Assembly (NCBI RefSeq): GCF_000313135.1
Contig: NW_004457406.1
Span: 163,509 to 227,508 of the forward strand
Direction of reading: 5' to 3'
From: Acanthamoeba castellanii str. Neff
Taxonomy: Eukaryota > Discosea > Longamoebia > Acanthamoebidae
DNA: 64,000 nt
Position 1 is the stretch's first letter, and the number at the start of each line of letters is the position of its first letter. The notes beneath the pieces are model-generated. The model had not been told where the DNA came from, ran no database searches, and worked only from the letters and a program-made list of their open reading frames with translations. This document shows, one piece after another, positions 1 through 11,556 of the stretch. The translations under genes and the position numbers were made by a program.

Positions 1-245
1 CTCGCAACTGCTCTCGAAAGAGAGAGTTACTCCGTGCGCGCGCGCGAACGAACGTCTAAACCTAACCTAACCTTCTTCGTTGAATCCGCTTATCACACAT
101 TCCGCACATTCCCTCTTGTTTTGCGAAGGGGCACATTCCTTGCCATTCTAGGAATGTTGGGGGGGGGGTAACCGTGGTGGGAGGTGAGGGTGTTGTGTTG
201 GGAACAAGTACTTGTTGGTGCATGCGTGCGTGTTGATGATGCTGC
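1..245. other. Window edge, downstream of CIA30 gene
   Basis: No gene is supported here. The stretch holds a purine/pyrimidine hairpin near position 15-27, a short CG repeat near 36-46, and several ACATTCC or CATTCC copies between about 98 and 160, ending in CATTCTAGGAATG, which is an inverted pair. It may hold the 3' UTR of the minus-strand gene ending at 246 and part of a neighbour outside the window. The two CCTAACC copies at 60-73 are too few to be a telomere. Confidence 0.4.
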
Positions 246-1334
246 CTAGTCTTGGTCGTGGACGAGGCCGGTGTAGCGCGCGCCCTTTCGCAGACGCGTG
301 TTGATGGCCTTGACCCACTCCAGCTCCATCCTGAACTCGCCGTCCTTACGCTCTGCCATGAGGAAACTCACCTGTTGTGGGCGTGCGTGAGTGATGATCC
401 TGCAGACGACTGGAGGGGGGCACGTACTGCCTGGAACTGCCGCGGGTCGATGGGGAGGGACTCGCCTTCAACTTGCCCTTGGAACGTGAGCGTGAATCGG
501 TCGAATGGAAGCTGCACGCACGCGGGACATCAGTTCAGGCCACTGAGTGCGAGAGACGGTGAGGTCGCGAAGTTGGTTCATGATGGAACGTACGACAACA
601 TTGGTCCATTCGTCTTTGCGCGTGGTGAAGAACGCCTGGAACAGATGGTGCTTCACCATCGAATCGGTCTTAATATTGGCGATGTACACTCGTCCATCCT
701 GGAATGCGTCAGCGCCTCCCCACGCGTCAGTTCACCGCAACTACAGTAGTACCGTGCTTCCGTAGAGTGCGTACCGTTTTGGCTCGGACCTCGAGCGCAT
801 CAAAGCCATCAAGGCTCTTTATGGTTTTTCTCTGCACCGATGCGAGCCAAACCACAAGAAGGGCGGAAGGTCAGTCAAAGAGCAGAGGGAGATGAAGGTT
901 GGAAAGTGGCAGGTGGTACTTGGCGAGGCTGCAGGCCGGCGTAGCCCGCTTGTTTCATTTCCGTGCCCTCGGTGGAGAGATCGAGCGCGCCCGAGAACAC
1001 CCACGTGCCCTGCTCGGTGGGCTCCAACTTGGCCCGCGAGCGACCTGTGCGGTTTCGGTGCCAAGCGGCAGGAGGAGGGCAGCTGCTGAGGCGCCGAAGA
1101 ACTCCTTGGGCCGTGATTTCCAAGAAGTAAAAACGACTGCATACCGCCAAAGTCGGCATCCGTCACGGCCTCCCAGGCGGCGGGGTCAGCACCGGCGCCA
1201 AAGCTGTAGAGCATTCGCTCCCTCGCTTGAGGCCCGCCAAAGGCCCCTTCCCGCAGCAGCGGAGGTCCTAGTAGCAAGTACGAAAAAAAAAGTACGAAAA
1301 AGTAAAGGGGCGGAATGAAGCTTCGTGCCATCAT
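246..1334 (-). CDS. CIA30/NDUFAF1-like complex I intermediate-associated protein
   Basis: Six exons on the minus strand join in frame: 1334-1145, 1044-920, 831-775, 698-594, 511-428 and 371-246, giving 228 residues. The spliced product shows the CIA30 pattern: VTDADFGG near residue 60, a beta strand GTWVFSGALDL, GYAGLQ, then DGRVYIANIKTDS, QAFFTTRKDEW and finally FLMAERKDGEFRMELEWVKA. CIA30 (NDUFAF1 in animals) is a mitochondrial chaperone for assembly of the membrane arm of respiratory complex I; the same fold occurs in free-standing homologues of unclear function. The N-terminus is hydrophobic (about residues 5-25) rather than a clear mitochondrial presequence, and the start could be the second Met. 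It is divergent from the EF-1 beta gene with about 326 bp between starts. Family assignment is firm; location is inferred. Confidence 0.82.
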
Positions 1335-1660
1335 GAGGTACGAGGGCAAGGGGTACCGGCAAGGGCCTCGCGCACGAGGTTCTTGACGCTGCTCCCAACT
1401 CCAGCCCGCGAGCGGCCCAGCATCTTTCTCTGTGTGTTTTGCGAAGGAAAAACGAAAGAAAAACAACATTTCTCTGTTTTTTCCTTTTGTGAAACTATGA
1501 TTGAATTGCGATTGGGGGATTCGGAGGGTTGGTTGGTTCTGGTATATTTCCAAGTTCGGAGGGCAGAACCGAAAGGCGGGGTTGGGGCGGGGCCTTGCTT
1601 TTGCCCGTCCGTGTCCACACCGCGCCCATCTTCTCCCCCCGCATCACCTCTACACAGCAA
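1335..1660. promoter_or_regulatory. Divergent promoter region, CIA30 / EF-1 beta
   Basis: This 326 bp lies between two divergently transcribed genes. It holds an A-rich stretch near 1448-1470 and a pyrimidine-rich run just before the EF-1 beta start that ends in CTACACAG, so a 5' UTR intron with its acceptor three bases before the ATG is possible. No clear TATA box is seen. Confidence 0.35.
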
Positions 1661-2359
1661 ATGGCTCAGTTCGATTTCAGCACCCCCCAGGCCATCGGCA
1701 AGTTCAACGGCTTCCTGTCCGACAAGTCGTACGCGAAGGGCTACCTGCCCACCAGCGATGACGCTAAGCTGTTCGCCGAGGTGACCCAGCACAACCCGTC
1801 GGGTCCGGAGAAGAAGTTCGCCCACGTCTACCGTTGGTACCAGCACATCAAGACCTTCAGCGATGAGGAGCGCTCCAGCTGGCCCGCTGAGGTCGTGCTC
1901 GCCGAGCAGCAGACCGCTGCCGCCCCCGCCCCCGCTGCCGCCAAGGCCGAGGAGAAGAAGGAGGAGAAGAAGGAGGAGGATGTCGATTTCGACGATGATG
2001 ATCTCTTCGGCGGTGTGAGCGAGGAGGAGCTCGCTGCTGAGAAGCAGAAGCGCGAGGCCGACAAGAAGAAGCACAAGAAGGCCGAGGAGATCCAGAGGTC
2101 CAACATCATTCTCGATGTCAAGCCCTGGGAAGACACCACCGACCTCAACAAGCTCGAGGAGCTCGTCAGGGGCATCACCATGGAGGGCCTCACCTGGGGT
2201 CCCTCGAAGCAGGTCGAGGTCGCCTACGGTATCAAGAAGCTCCAGATCTCCTGCGTCGTCGTCGATGACCTCGTCTACACTGAGGACCTCGAGGAGCAGA
2301 TCCAGGCCTTCGACGAGTACGTGCAGTCCATCGACATTGCCGCCTTCACCAAGGTGTAA
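1661..2359 (+). CDS. Elongation factor 1-beta (eEF1B alpha-type exchange factor)
   Basis: Intronless CDS of 232 residues. It is the guanine nucleotide exchange subunit that recharges eEF1A with GTP during translation elongation. Domains: an N-terminal GST-C-like segment (residues 1-75, with SDKSYAKGYLPT), an Ala/Pro and Lys/Glu-rich linker, the acidic patch DFDDDDLFG near 110 that is the usual CK2 site in this family, a basic helix, and the C-terminal exchange domain with SNIILDVKPWEDTTD, EGLTWGPSK and the usual C-terminal helix with DIAAFTKV close to the invariant family ending DI.AFNKI. The ATG at 1661 was chosen because upstream in-frame codons look like leader sequence and the N-terminus then matches the family. 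Length is normal. The lack of introns and the strong G/C-ending codon bias fit a highly expressed gene. Confidence 0.97.
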   Translation: MAQFDFSTPQAIGKFNGFLSDKSYAKGYLPTSDDAKLFAEVTQHNPSGPEKKFAHVYRWYQHIKTFSDEERSSWPAEVVLAEQQTAAAPAPAAAKAEEKKEEKKEEDVDFDDDDLFGGVSEEELAAEKQKREADKKKHKKAEEIQRSNIILDVKPWEDTTDLNKLEELVRGITMEGLTWGPSKQVEVAYGIKKLQISCVVVDDLVYTEDLEEQIQAFDEYVQSIDIAAFTKV

Positions 2360-2643
2360 GAGCATTTCACCGTTCCCCGAATCGAAGCGAAGATGGACCG
2401 CGGCGGAGAGACCCCTAGCCCCCGATTTTCCTCCCATCCAACTTCTGAAACCTCAAGTAAAACAAGCTCTATCCCAATTTCGTGCCTATCTTTCTTACGA
2501 GCGCTCCATCGAAGTGAGATGAACATCGCAATTGGCCATGTGAGGTTATGATTTTTGAGATATTTATTTTTTTATTTTAATTCTGGTTGCTCTGTGCGCG
2601 AGCGCTCCAAAAGCTCAACCGAAGTGTAGTTTGTGGATTGAAG

Positions 2644-4707
2644 ATGGAAGGCGGCGCTAGTCCCGGACCTGAGGAGAGAGAAGAGGAGGCGGCGAGGGTG
2701 GGGCAGCAGCAGGAGGATAGCGAGGCCCTCGAGGAGGAGAGGAAGGGAGGCGGCGTACTGGGCCGGTTGCGCAGGAAGCTGGGCCGTGGTCGCCCTCCCG
2801 CCTCCCTCGCCTCCCAGGCCGTAGTCGACGACTTCATGGCCGCCCTCCGCTCTTCTCGTTCTCAGACCGGCGTATTGCCCCCCCCCCCGTCGCTTTCGTT
2901 CTTTTGCACAACGCAGAAGAAAGAAGATCTCATCAATCTCGTGGTTGCTGCTGGCTGGGGTGCAGGAGGGGCGGAAAGGCCGCAAGAAGGCCAAGACGAC
3001 CTCTTCAGGCGTTTCCACCAACCTCATGGTACACCTCCTTCTCGCCCCTCAGCGTCACTGGCGGTGGCCTCAAGGGGACTGGTGTGTGGCGTTGGGCGCT
3101 GGGCGCAGAGGGACGCGGACGGGCGAGTCGTGGCCTTCACGTCGGTCGACAACAAACTCGTGCAGACCGGTACCCGCCATTCCTCTCGTCGCTCATGATC
3201 GTGTGCGGTGACTGACGCCACGCGGGGGCTCTGCAGGGGCGGTGGTTGTGGTGTACCGCGCCAAGCCGTCGGCCGATGAAACCGCCCCGCCCGAACTCAC
3301 CCGCCACGTCGCCATCGTCTCGTACGCCACACCTTCATACCTTCTTCCTTCTTCTTTCAACGTTGTGCAAGGCCCGTCATCGCACCACAGTGATCTCATC
3401 TTTCCATTTTTCGGTTGTTTTTGGTGCCGCGGCTGTCGTCAATCAAAAGGTGGATGGGCGAGCTGGAGGTCGAACAGAAGAAGAAGCGGAAGAAGCAGCT
3501 CGAGCTCATGCTCGGCCTCACCCTCTTCGACAAGGGTAAGCTCTCCCGACACCCAACGAATCGAGCTCACATTCGCTCAATCGATTCATGTTCGACTCAC
3601 CATCCTGTGCCCGCGTGTGGGTGTGCGTGCGTGCGTGCAGTGGGCGAGGGTGACGGGTGCTACGGCGAGCAGCGCTGCTTCACCTCACCGCGAAACTGCG
3701 CCCTCTTCGTGGTGAGTAGCGGCCGCCCACCTGTGTGTCTCCTGCCCATTCCTGACGACGCGTGCGTGCGTTCAAATGTGCGTGCACGCGTGAATGTAGC
3801 GTCCGTGGGAGGCGAAACTGTACGAGCCCGAAGCCAACTTCCTCGGGCAGGTGCACAAGGTGGGCTACCTCTCGACACTCTCCAGCACGGCCCCCGACCT
3901 CGGCTGGAAGAAGCGATGGTTCTTTCCTCCTCCCTCGTCTTCGTCATCCATCATCGCCATCATCATCACCACCACCACCACCTTTTTGCTTCTAATCCCC
4001 TGTGTCTTCTTCAAGGTTCATCCTGACCGACGACTTCCTGTACTTCTTCAAGACCCCGTTTGTACGCTCTATCTTCTCATCATCTGCATCACCATCCACC
4101 ATCGTATCATCTGTACATGTGGCTGACATGCACGGGTGGCGGCGGCGGCGGCGGCGGGGGGCACAACTTGCAGTCCAAGACGGAGGTCGGTCGGCTGACC
4201 ATTCAGCCGCGCAACACCAAGCCCGCCGATCCCGCCATCACCGGGCGCGCCAATTGTCTCGAAGTACCCTTCCGGCCTTCCGCGTGCTGTGTGTTGTGTG
4301 TCACACACGCGTGTGAACTCAACGCGTGCGTTGTGCATAGGTGGAGGCGGGAGAGAACAGAACGGTCTACCTGAGCGCTCCCGACAAAGGCACGGCTGAT
4401 TCCTGGCTCGCCGCCATCAGCGCCCTGTGGCCCCTTTCCGCCGCTCGCCAAGAGGTGCGTCCCTCTGCGATTCTGCTCCACAGCTGACTGCACGCTTGAT
4501 GGTTCTTCTCATCTTCATCTTTTCATCTTTTCTTCATCATCACTATCAACCCAGGGCACGCTGCGACACCACGGCCTGTTGAAGGAGATGGTAAAGGGGG
4601 GCTTCCTTCAAGGCAGCGTCTCCCTGCCGCCCGCCCACTTCGCCTCGCGCCTCGCGGAAGACGACCGAGATGCGCCCGCCCACGCCGCGGCTCCTCCCCT
4701 CTCCTGA
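2644..4707 (+). CDS. PH-domain protein
   Basis: Multi-exon plus-strand gene. The first exon (2644 to about 2869) encodes an acidic then basic N-terminus. Middle exons include a beta-rich stretch (DADGRVVAFTSVDNKLVQTG joined at 3235 to AVVVVYRAKPS) and a Lys-rich helix (ELEVEQKKKRKKQLELM, 3457-3515). Exons from 3801 to 4452 form a pleckstrin homology domain: VGYLSTLSS, GWKKRW, then FILTDDFLYFFKTP after an intron, a TEVGRLTIQP strand, and the closing helix with the invariant Trp in DSWLAAISALWP. The last exon (from about 4555) is a tail rich in Ala and Pro. PH domains bind phosphoinositides or proteins at membranes; the N-terminal part is not recognised. The splice pattern between 2870 and 3240 is uncertain. 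It could be a small signalling adaptor. Confidence 0.7.
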
Positions 4708-4948
4708 GACGACTCGATGCCCGGGCTTCGTCATGTTCAATAATAACAGAATGGAAGTGATTGTCACGACCTCCGCTTGTAGAAGACCTCAGCGACCTCC
4801 TCCTTTCTCACCCCCCCCCCCAACGCTCTAGAAGGAAGAAGCGCGTGTAGAGGGCCAAATCCTGCTCAGCCAGTACGAAGGGCGTAGAAAGAAAGTTGTA
4901 GTGGTGCAAAGTCTCTCTAAAGCGCAGCAGCACGGCACGATCACCATC

Positions 4949-5467
4949 ATGGCCCGAATCAGCTTCCCGCCCTTCCACGCCGTGCTGATGATTGCGACGA
5001 TGACTCTACTACTCGCCCTTTCCTTCTACTACACCCACAACCCTCCCGAGCTTCTCCCTTGCACCATCAGCGTGGCCCCGGGTCCTACGCTCCCGCCCGT
5101 GGAGAGGCGCAGGATGGAGGCCCTGCAACGCATAAACCATCTTCAAGAGGCCAAGAGAAGCGCCATCCGAGAGCGGGACATCCTCCAGAACTCAGGCACC
5201 TGGGGCGAGGGCCACCCCGAGAAGAAGGCCAGCCGGGAGCAACGCGCCCGAAAGGGGGAAGAGGAGATCGAGTGGATGACGACAGAGCTGGCGGGCCTGA
5301 GAACGGAGCTGAGCCACCTTGAACACGAGATCGAGCTGGCGCAGCGCTCCAAGGCCGTGTACAACAACTTCGGCAGAGGTGGAGCTTGGGCGCTGTGGTT
5401 CGCGCGAGAGATCTTTCCGCCCCTCAAGCACTTTACTTGTACCATCGTCTGCCACGAGGAGTGGTAA
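4949..5467 (+). CDS. Small single-pass membrane protein with coiled coil
   Basis: Single exon of 172 residues from the first ATG in frame. A short N-terminus is followed by one strong transmembrane helix (about residues 8-28, HAVLMIATMTLLLALSFYY), a Pro-rich linker, then a long charged helix (about 50-135) with heptad character, including EEEIEWMTTELAGLRTELSHLEHEIELA. The last 35 residues are hydrophobic and aromatic with two Cys (CTIVCHEEW at the C-terminus). Topology suggests a membrane-anchored coiled-coil dimer, type II or signal-anchored. No family is recognised. Flanking genes lie on the same strand and show no functional link. Confidence 0.6.
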   Translation: MARISFPPFHAVLMIATMTLLLALSFYYTHNPPELLPCTISVAPGPTLPPVERRRMEALQRINHLQEAKRSAIRERDILQNSGTWGEGHPEKKASREQRARKGEEEIEWMTTELAGLRTELSHLEHEIELAQRSKAVYNNFGRGGAWALWFAREIFPPLKHFTCTIVCHEEW

Positions 5468-5691
5468 ATAGGGGGAAAGGTTGTTGCCTGAACTGGTGCA
5501 GGAACAAAGAAGTGATCTTTTGAACATAAACTCCAAGTAGCTCGAACTTGGGCGTGGGCCTCGCCCAACCACTTCACGTGCCACACACCACCTCGTCGAC
5601 GATAGGCGGGAAGCACCACAAGAAGAAACAAAAATTGCGCAATGAGCCGCGAGGAGAAAGTGCAACCCACCCTCTTGTATCGCCAGTAAAG

Positions 5692-7304
5692 ATGAAGGTG
5701 ACAGCCTGCAGCATCGTGCTTGTGGCGTTGTCCTTGCTGCTTGTGTGCGTCGCGGCGTCGATTGAAGATGGTACGGCGCACGTAAGCTACAACGGCCGAG
5801 TGGCGTTCAACGCGAGCGAGCCCCATCACGTGCAGTTTGATTGGTCGGGCATCGAGATCCGTGCTTCTGGCGTTGAAGGAGGCAGCGGCCAACTGTTGAT
5901 TCTTCTCAACGAGCCGCAGACGCCGGGAAACATCTACGAGGTGATTATCGATGGCGTCGTTTATCCTCGCCTCAACACCACCTCCGCCAAGAAGGTTTGC
6001 ACGCCTTTCACTTCCAATCTTTCATCTGTAGCTTCGAATCTGTAGAAACGATTTTACAAGATGGAGCTTGGTGTGGATTTTGGCCCCTGACTGTTTTTGT
6101 CGCTCTGCAGGCTTACGTGCTGGCGACGAACCTGAAGCCGGGCAAGCATGAAGTGCTCGTGCGCAAGCTCACCGAGGCCTTCTTCGGTGTTGTGAGCTTC
6201 ATGGGCTTCCTCCAGTCCGACGGCCAGGTCATCTTCAACCCGCCCACCTCCAACGTACGACGCTTCCCGCTCGAGTCTTGAGCAAAACCCACGCCCGGTG
6301 CTGATGTACGAGGTCGGTGGCGCGTTGGTCGATGGTGGTGGAGCAAGGTGGCGAACAGGAGGATCGAGGCCATGGGAGCGAGCTTCACGTGCGGCTACGG
6401 CGTGGAGGGCCACCACCCGTGCAGCTTCAGCCCCTACACTGAGAACTACTCCAAGTACAGCAACGGCAGCCAATCTTGTTGGTCTTGCTTCGTCGTCATA
6501 TCGTGCTCATTCCCCGTGTGCAGGACCTACGCAGCGGTGATCGCGAGGACCGTGGGCGCTCAGTACCACGTCGAGTGCTGGAGCGGCAAGGGTGTCGTCC
6601 GGTGCGTTGCCGCCCATCGTCACCCTCCGCAGACCAGCTTGAGCCTGATGATGGAAACACTTTGATGGCGGGGCGTGCGTTCGAACAACGCAGGAACTAC
6701 GACTGGCCCAACATCACGGCGCCAGAACCGTTCCCCGTCGACTTCCCGCGCACGCTGGCCAACGTGGCCACGTCGTCCTGGGACTTCAACGAGTGGCAGC
6801 CGCACGCGGTGCTCGTGAACATCGGCTCGAATGACTACTCCACCAAGCCCACTCCTCCCCCGGAGCTCTTTGAGTCTCGTACGGTCGCGCGCGCATAGCA
6901 ATGCGTGAACTGCACTCTCAACGCATCGCTTTGCCCCTCTCCACTCGTGCAGGCGCCAAGGCGTTCATGGAGGGTATCCGTGCCAAGTACGCGGCGATGG
7001 GCGATACTCTGCACATCTTCTATTCCTGCGGCCCGAAGCCCATCATGGGCGGGGACGTGTGCGAGTACATCAAGAAGGCCGTCTCGCAGGTGCGCAACGC
7101 GCACTACATCGATATCCAGAACGTTCTCGACATCCCTCAGGACCTCGGTTGCGACAGCCACCCCAACGTACGCACCACCTTCTTGTTCGCACACGTACAC
7201 GCATACGCTCACCTTCGTGCGTGTGCGTTGTGCAGGTGGTGGGCCAACAGAAAATGGCAAACGCCATCCTTCCCGTGGTGCGGGAGGCCATGGGCTGGCA
7301 TTGA
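5692..7304 (+). CDS. Secreted CE2-type SGNH acetylesterase
   Basis: Exons about 5692-5994, 6111-6254, from near 6348, about 6696-6880, about 6953-7167 and 7236-7304. The N-terminus is a clear signal peptide (KVTACSIVLVALSLLLVCVAAS). The first part is a beta-sandwich as in carbohydrate esterase family 2; the second is the SGNH hydrolase domain with RRIEAMGASFTCGYG (nucleophile Ser block, with Ala where GDS is usual), VECWSGKGVV, VLVNIGSNDYS, and the His block CDSHPNVVGQQKMA. CE2 enzymes remove acetyl groups from plant or bacterial polysaccharides, so a digestive or wall-remodelling role is inferred. One junction is unclear: between NGSQS and TYAAVIART either an intron with a weak or GC donor is removed, or about 17 residues are read through. 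Family is confident; substrate is not known. Confidence 0.8.
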
Positions 7305-7372
7305 TGAGTCATCGATCACGCGACGCAGGACAGTGCTGGCAAGAGGCACATTCTCCATTTTCTGCGTTTTAC

Positions 7373-7410
7373 TTTTGGCGCGAAATGTTTGGGCTTTTTT
7401 CGCGCCAAAA
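7373..7410. promoter_or_regulatory. Paired inverted E2F-like sites upstream of importin beta
   Basis: TTTTGGCGCGAAA at 7373-7385 and its exact inverse TTTCGCGCCAAAA at 7398-7410 face each other 12 bp apart, about 130-165 bp before the importin beta ATG. Both match the E2F/DP consensus TTTSSCGC. A further GCGCC core follows at 7413. Seen directly in sequence; binding is inferred. Confidence 0.6.
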
Positions 7411-7538
7411 AAGCGCCACCTTAAGATCACACAGTTCGCGGATTTTTGCGGGCGGGAGCACAAACGCAGTTGTTTTTTCAGAGACGGCGACGCGGTCGTA
7501 TCAACACAATCTGCACATTCGTACACATTCCTCTACAA

Positions 7539-10500
7539 ATGGATCTTAGCCAGATTTTGTTGAACGCCCAGAGCCCTGGTACGTCAATTGGCTGATACGG
7601 GTCTGTCTTGCCAGCTTTCATTAATACTCCCCAATTTCCAGATCGCGAGGTGCGCGCTGGGGCTGAGAAGCAGCTTGCTGCGGCTGAGCAGCATAACCTG
7701 GTACGCACCACTCCTCTATAGGACCTGCCTCTACGATGCGCCTTTGAAACTTCCATTCTAGCCGCTCATCATGTCCGTCAATTCAGCCCTCCTTCTTGCA
7801 CGCTCTGTGCCTGGAGCTCGCCTCCGCCGACAAGAACCCCCACTCTCGCCGCCTTGCTGGTCTCATCTTGAAGAATGCCCTCGACGCCAAGGATGAAACC
7901 CGAAAGCAGCAGCGCATTCAGCAATGGCTTGCTTTGGATGCTGCCGCCAAAGCACAGATCAAGGCCGGGGTATGCGCACCATGGACAATTTCGATTTCAG
8001 AGTTCATTCTTTATGCTGACGGTTCTCCGTTAATTGCCCAGGTTGTCAAAACTCTTGCTGATTCGGTCAAGGAAGCCCGGCACACCGCGGCCCAGGTGAG
8101 GAGCCATACAGCTACATTCATTGCCTTTGTCCCTGAATCAACTAACGCCTTCGTGTCAAATTTTCGATAGGTCCTGGCCAAAATCGCCGTCATCGAGCTT
8201 CCTCGTGACCAATGGCCCGACCTGATCGAGAGCCTCATGAATCACATGATGCTGCAGGACAACAACCTCAAGGAGAGCACTTTGGAAGCGCTTGGCTACA
8301 TCTGCGAAGAAATCGTGCGTGATCTCGTCATCATTGTCCATGGCCTGTTGCTCACGTATTATCTACACCACAGGAACCTCAAGTGATTCAGGAGAAGTCC
8401 AACCAGATCTTGACCGCCGTCGTTCAGGGCATGCGCAAGGAAGAGCCGAGCGCTGATGTCCGAGTAGCTGGCACCACTGCGCTGCTTAATGCCCTTGAAT
8501 TCGTCAAGGCCAATTTCGAGAAGGAGGTATGCGTACATTTCCCGACACTGCACAAGGCCTCCTCCTGATCTCGATTAATCTTTAGGCGGAGAGGAACTAC
8601 ATCTTGACCGTTGTTTGCGAGGCCACCCAAGCCCCCGTTGCTCCTATCCGAGTTGCTGCCTTCGAATGCCTCGTCAAGATCGCTGCTCTGTACTATGACA
8701 AAATCGGGACCTGGATGCAGAACGTCTTCAACGTACGTGATCTAATTACTCAATCTGTCGCACGTGCTGTTGTGGTCTAACCCGTTTTATTGTTTTGCTT
8801 GCTGTTTTAGATTACGCTGGAGGCGATGAAGAAGGACGAAGAGCTGGTGGCGCAGCAAGCTGTAGAGTTCTGGTCGACCATCTGCGACGTTGAAGTTGAC
8901 ATTTTGATGGAAATGGATGAGGTGCGGCTGCACGTTTGCTTCCCTTTGTTTTTAAAACTGGTGGTCTCATCGTCTCCTCGTGTTTATAGTATGTTGCTGC
9001 CAAGGAACAACCCCCGAGGGCCTGCCTGAACTACATCAAGGGAGCCATGAAGTTCCTCATCCCCGTTCTCATGGAGTGCCTCACAAAGCAGGTTAGTGTG
9101 CTCCCCAAGGTGATTGCAATGTTGGGCAACCGCTGACAGGCGTTACTCTACAGGAGGGCGAAGAGCAGGAGGAGGACGCGTGGAACGTCGCTACTGCGGC
9201 GGGTACCTGCCTGGCCTTGATTGCCTCGACCGTGCTCGATGAGGTGGTTCCCCACGTGATGCCGTTCGTGCGCGACAACATCAGCAACACCAACTGGCAC
9301 TTCCGCGAGGCTGCGCTCCTGGCTTTCGGTTCGTATACTCTCACAGCTCCGAGCTGCTCATCAGCTGCTAACTCGAGCGCGTAGGTTCCATTCTCGAGGG
9401 TCCCACCGGCTACATCATCACCGAGCTTGTCACGCAAGCCATCCCCATCCTCCTTCAGCACACGAAGGACTCAGTCACTCTCGTCAAGGATTCCACCGTC
9501 TGGACTATCGGTCGCATCTGCCAGTTCCATGCTCAGACCATCGCTACCAAGCTGCCCGAAGTGGTTCAGGTCTTGATTGAAGCCCTCGCCGATGAGCCTC
9601 GCATTGCCGCCAAGGCTTGCTGGGTACGCCTTCGAACATTTTCCTACTACTAGATTTACAACACCGGTGGGTGCTGTGCACTCTTTATCTAATACCTTTC
9701 AACAGGCCATCCACAACCTTGCCAGCGCTTACGAGGTTGAGGACAAGCCTACGTCTCCGCTTTCGCCCTACTTTCAGGCCCTCGCCACTGCCCTGTTCCA
9801 CGCCAGCAGCAGGTATCTTTACTCTTTCGCGGACCCTCCGCCGTAGGATTACTTACTCTCTGACTTGACCATGCATGCAGGGATGACGCTGATGAGAGCT
9901 TCTTGGCCACCGCTTCTTATGAGGCCCTCAACGTGCTGATTCAGAACTCGACCAAGGATTCGCTTCCGCTCATTGCGCAGCTGCTGCCTCCGCTCCTCGA
10001 GCGTCTCGAGAAGACCTTTGCCGCTCAGATCGTGTCCAGCGACGACAAGGAAGCCGTTGTCGAGCTTCAGGGTCACCTCTGCGGCTCTCTTCAGGCCTGC
10101 ACCCAGAAGCTGGAGGGTGAGGTCAAACCGTACGCCGACCGTATGATGACCCTCTACCTCAGGCTGTTTGAGTTGCAGAGCGCCACCGTCCAAGAGGAAG
10201 TGCTGATGGCTGTTGGTGCCCTCGCGAATGGTGCGTTCTTTCCCCGTAATGTCTCAGTTTCTAGGCGTCCTTGCTCACGCTAGTCCTTCTTTGCCTCACA
10301 AGCCGTGGAAGCTGACTTCGCCCGCTACATGCCCGCCTTCGGCAAGTGGCTCGAGCTCGCGCTCCGCAACTGGGAGGAGCACGCCGTGTGCGCCATCGCA
10401 GTCGGCGTGGTTGGCGACATCTGCCGCGCTCTCGGCGACAAGGTCACCCCTTACTGCGATGTTCTCGTCGGCCTTCTGCTCGAGAACCTCAAGAACCCGC

Positions 10501-10994
10501 ACATCAACCGCAACGTCAAGCCGCCCATCCTCTCGTGCTTTGGTGACATTGCCCTTGCCATTGGCGGCCGATTCGAGCCCTACTTGCCCCACGTGATGGG
10601 CATGCTCCAGCAGGCCTCCACTACTCCCATCCCCGAGACCGCCGACTACGACTTTGTCGACTACGTGCTTCAGCTCCGAGAGGACATCTTCGAGGCCTAC
10701 ACGTCGATCATCCAGGGTCTGCGCACCGACAACAAGTCGGATCTCTTCCTCCGGCATGTGGAACACGTCGTGGGCTTCGTCTCCTTCGTCTGGAACGACC
10801 CTACCAAGTCCGACGAGGTCATCCGCGGTGCCGTGGGCGTCCTCGGAGATCTCGCGCACGCTCTCGGCCCGAAGGTGAGGGACGTCCTCAAGCACGAGAT
10901 CGTGCAGGGCATCATCAACGAGTGCGCCTCCTCGTCGAACCAGCAGACGAGGGAGGTGGCCAAGTGGGCCAAGCAGGTAATCGCCAAGCTCTAA
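7539..10994 (+). CDS. Importin subunit beta-1 (karyopherin beta)
   Basis: About 13 exons starting 7539-7578 and 7642 onward; the last long exons run 9891-10230 and 10305-10994. The product, about 860 residues, is a chain of HEAT repeats. Landmarks follow the family: N-terminal [16 protein letters not shown] with [14 protein letters not shown], then [17 protein letters not shown] (RanGTP-binding N-terminal HEATs), the acidic loop [17 protein letters not shown] that contacts Ran, [34 protein letters not shown], and C-terminal [25 protein letters not shown]. It carries NLS cargo, directly or through importin alpha, through the nuclear pore and releases it on RanGTP binding. Length is usual. Introns here are short and free of the GTGTC microsatellite seen elsewhere. 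Upstream lies a paired E2F-like site. Confidence 0.95.
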
Positions 10995-11556
10995 AGTCGG
11001 AGGTCTTCGCTCTCCAAGCCCCTGCCTGCCTGCCCGCCACGCCCTCCTTCAAACGCGCTCCGAACCGACTCTCTCCCCCCATCAACTCCTCCCTCCGCCG
11101 CCACACGAGGCCGCCCTCGACGCTCACGCCGCCCGCAGCCGCAACCGCCGCACGCCCCGCCCGCAGCAGCAGCCGCCGCCGCATACCGCCGCCGCATGCT
11201 CGCCGCCGCTCGCGCCTCACTCGATCGCCTTCGTGCCGACCTGCCCCCGGTGCCGACTCGCTATGTCAGCTTGTCCGCCACCACCAACGCAACCGTCGGT
11301 TGGCCGTTGGCGAGAGACCCTGAGGTCCTTTTTGTTGTGTGGCCCACAACCAACCAACCCCCCCCCCTATAAATTATTGTCTGCTCACCCGCGCCCACCT
11401 CTTTCACTGCTGCCCTGCGAAACTTTGGTGTGGGCTTGGTGCACCACCGCACGACCCGCGCAAACAGTGCTTCTGTGAAAGTTTTGGAAGGGAAAGGACG
11501 AAAGCGACACAAAGCGTTAGGCCCCGACAGAGCGTCTCCAACCCAACCATCTAACA
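10995..11556. other. Intergenic region with candidate TATA box
   Basis: No gene is supported. The first 200 bp is C-rich 3' UTR-like sequence with CGCC and GCAGCC runs that give only low-complexity reading frames. TATAAATT at 11368-11375, preceded by a C tract, is a candidate core promoter for the radical SAM gene whose ATG is at 11557. Confidence 0.4.

Noticed and set aside
60..73. CCTAACC repeats as a telomere
   Set aside because: Only two copies, followed by ordinary gene-bearing DNA.
1263..1292. A 28 nt intron in the first CIA30 exon (GT...AG around the T tract)
   Set aside because: Far shorter than other introns in the window; the frame is open through it.
1331..2437. Minus-strand 368-codon open frame opposite EF-1 beta
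   Set aside because: It mirrors the strong codon bias of EF-1 beta and is full of Leu repeats; the plus strand is a clear conserved gene.
4901..4948. N-terminal extension of the small membrane protein
   Set aside because: It would need a GTG start; the ATG at 4949 is directly before the membrane helix.
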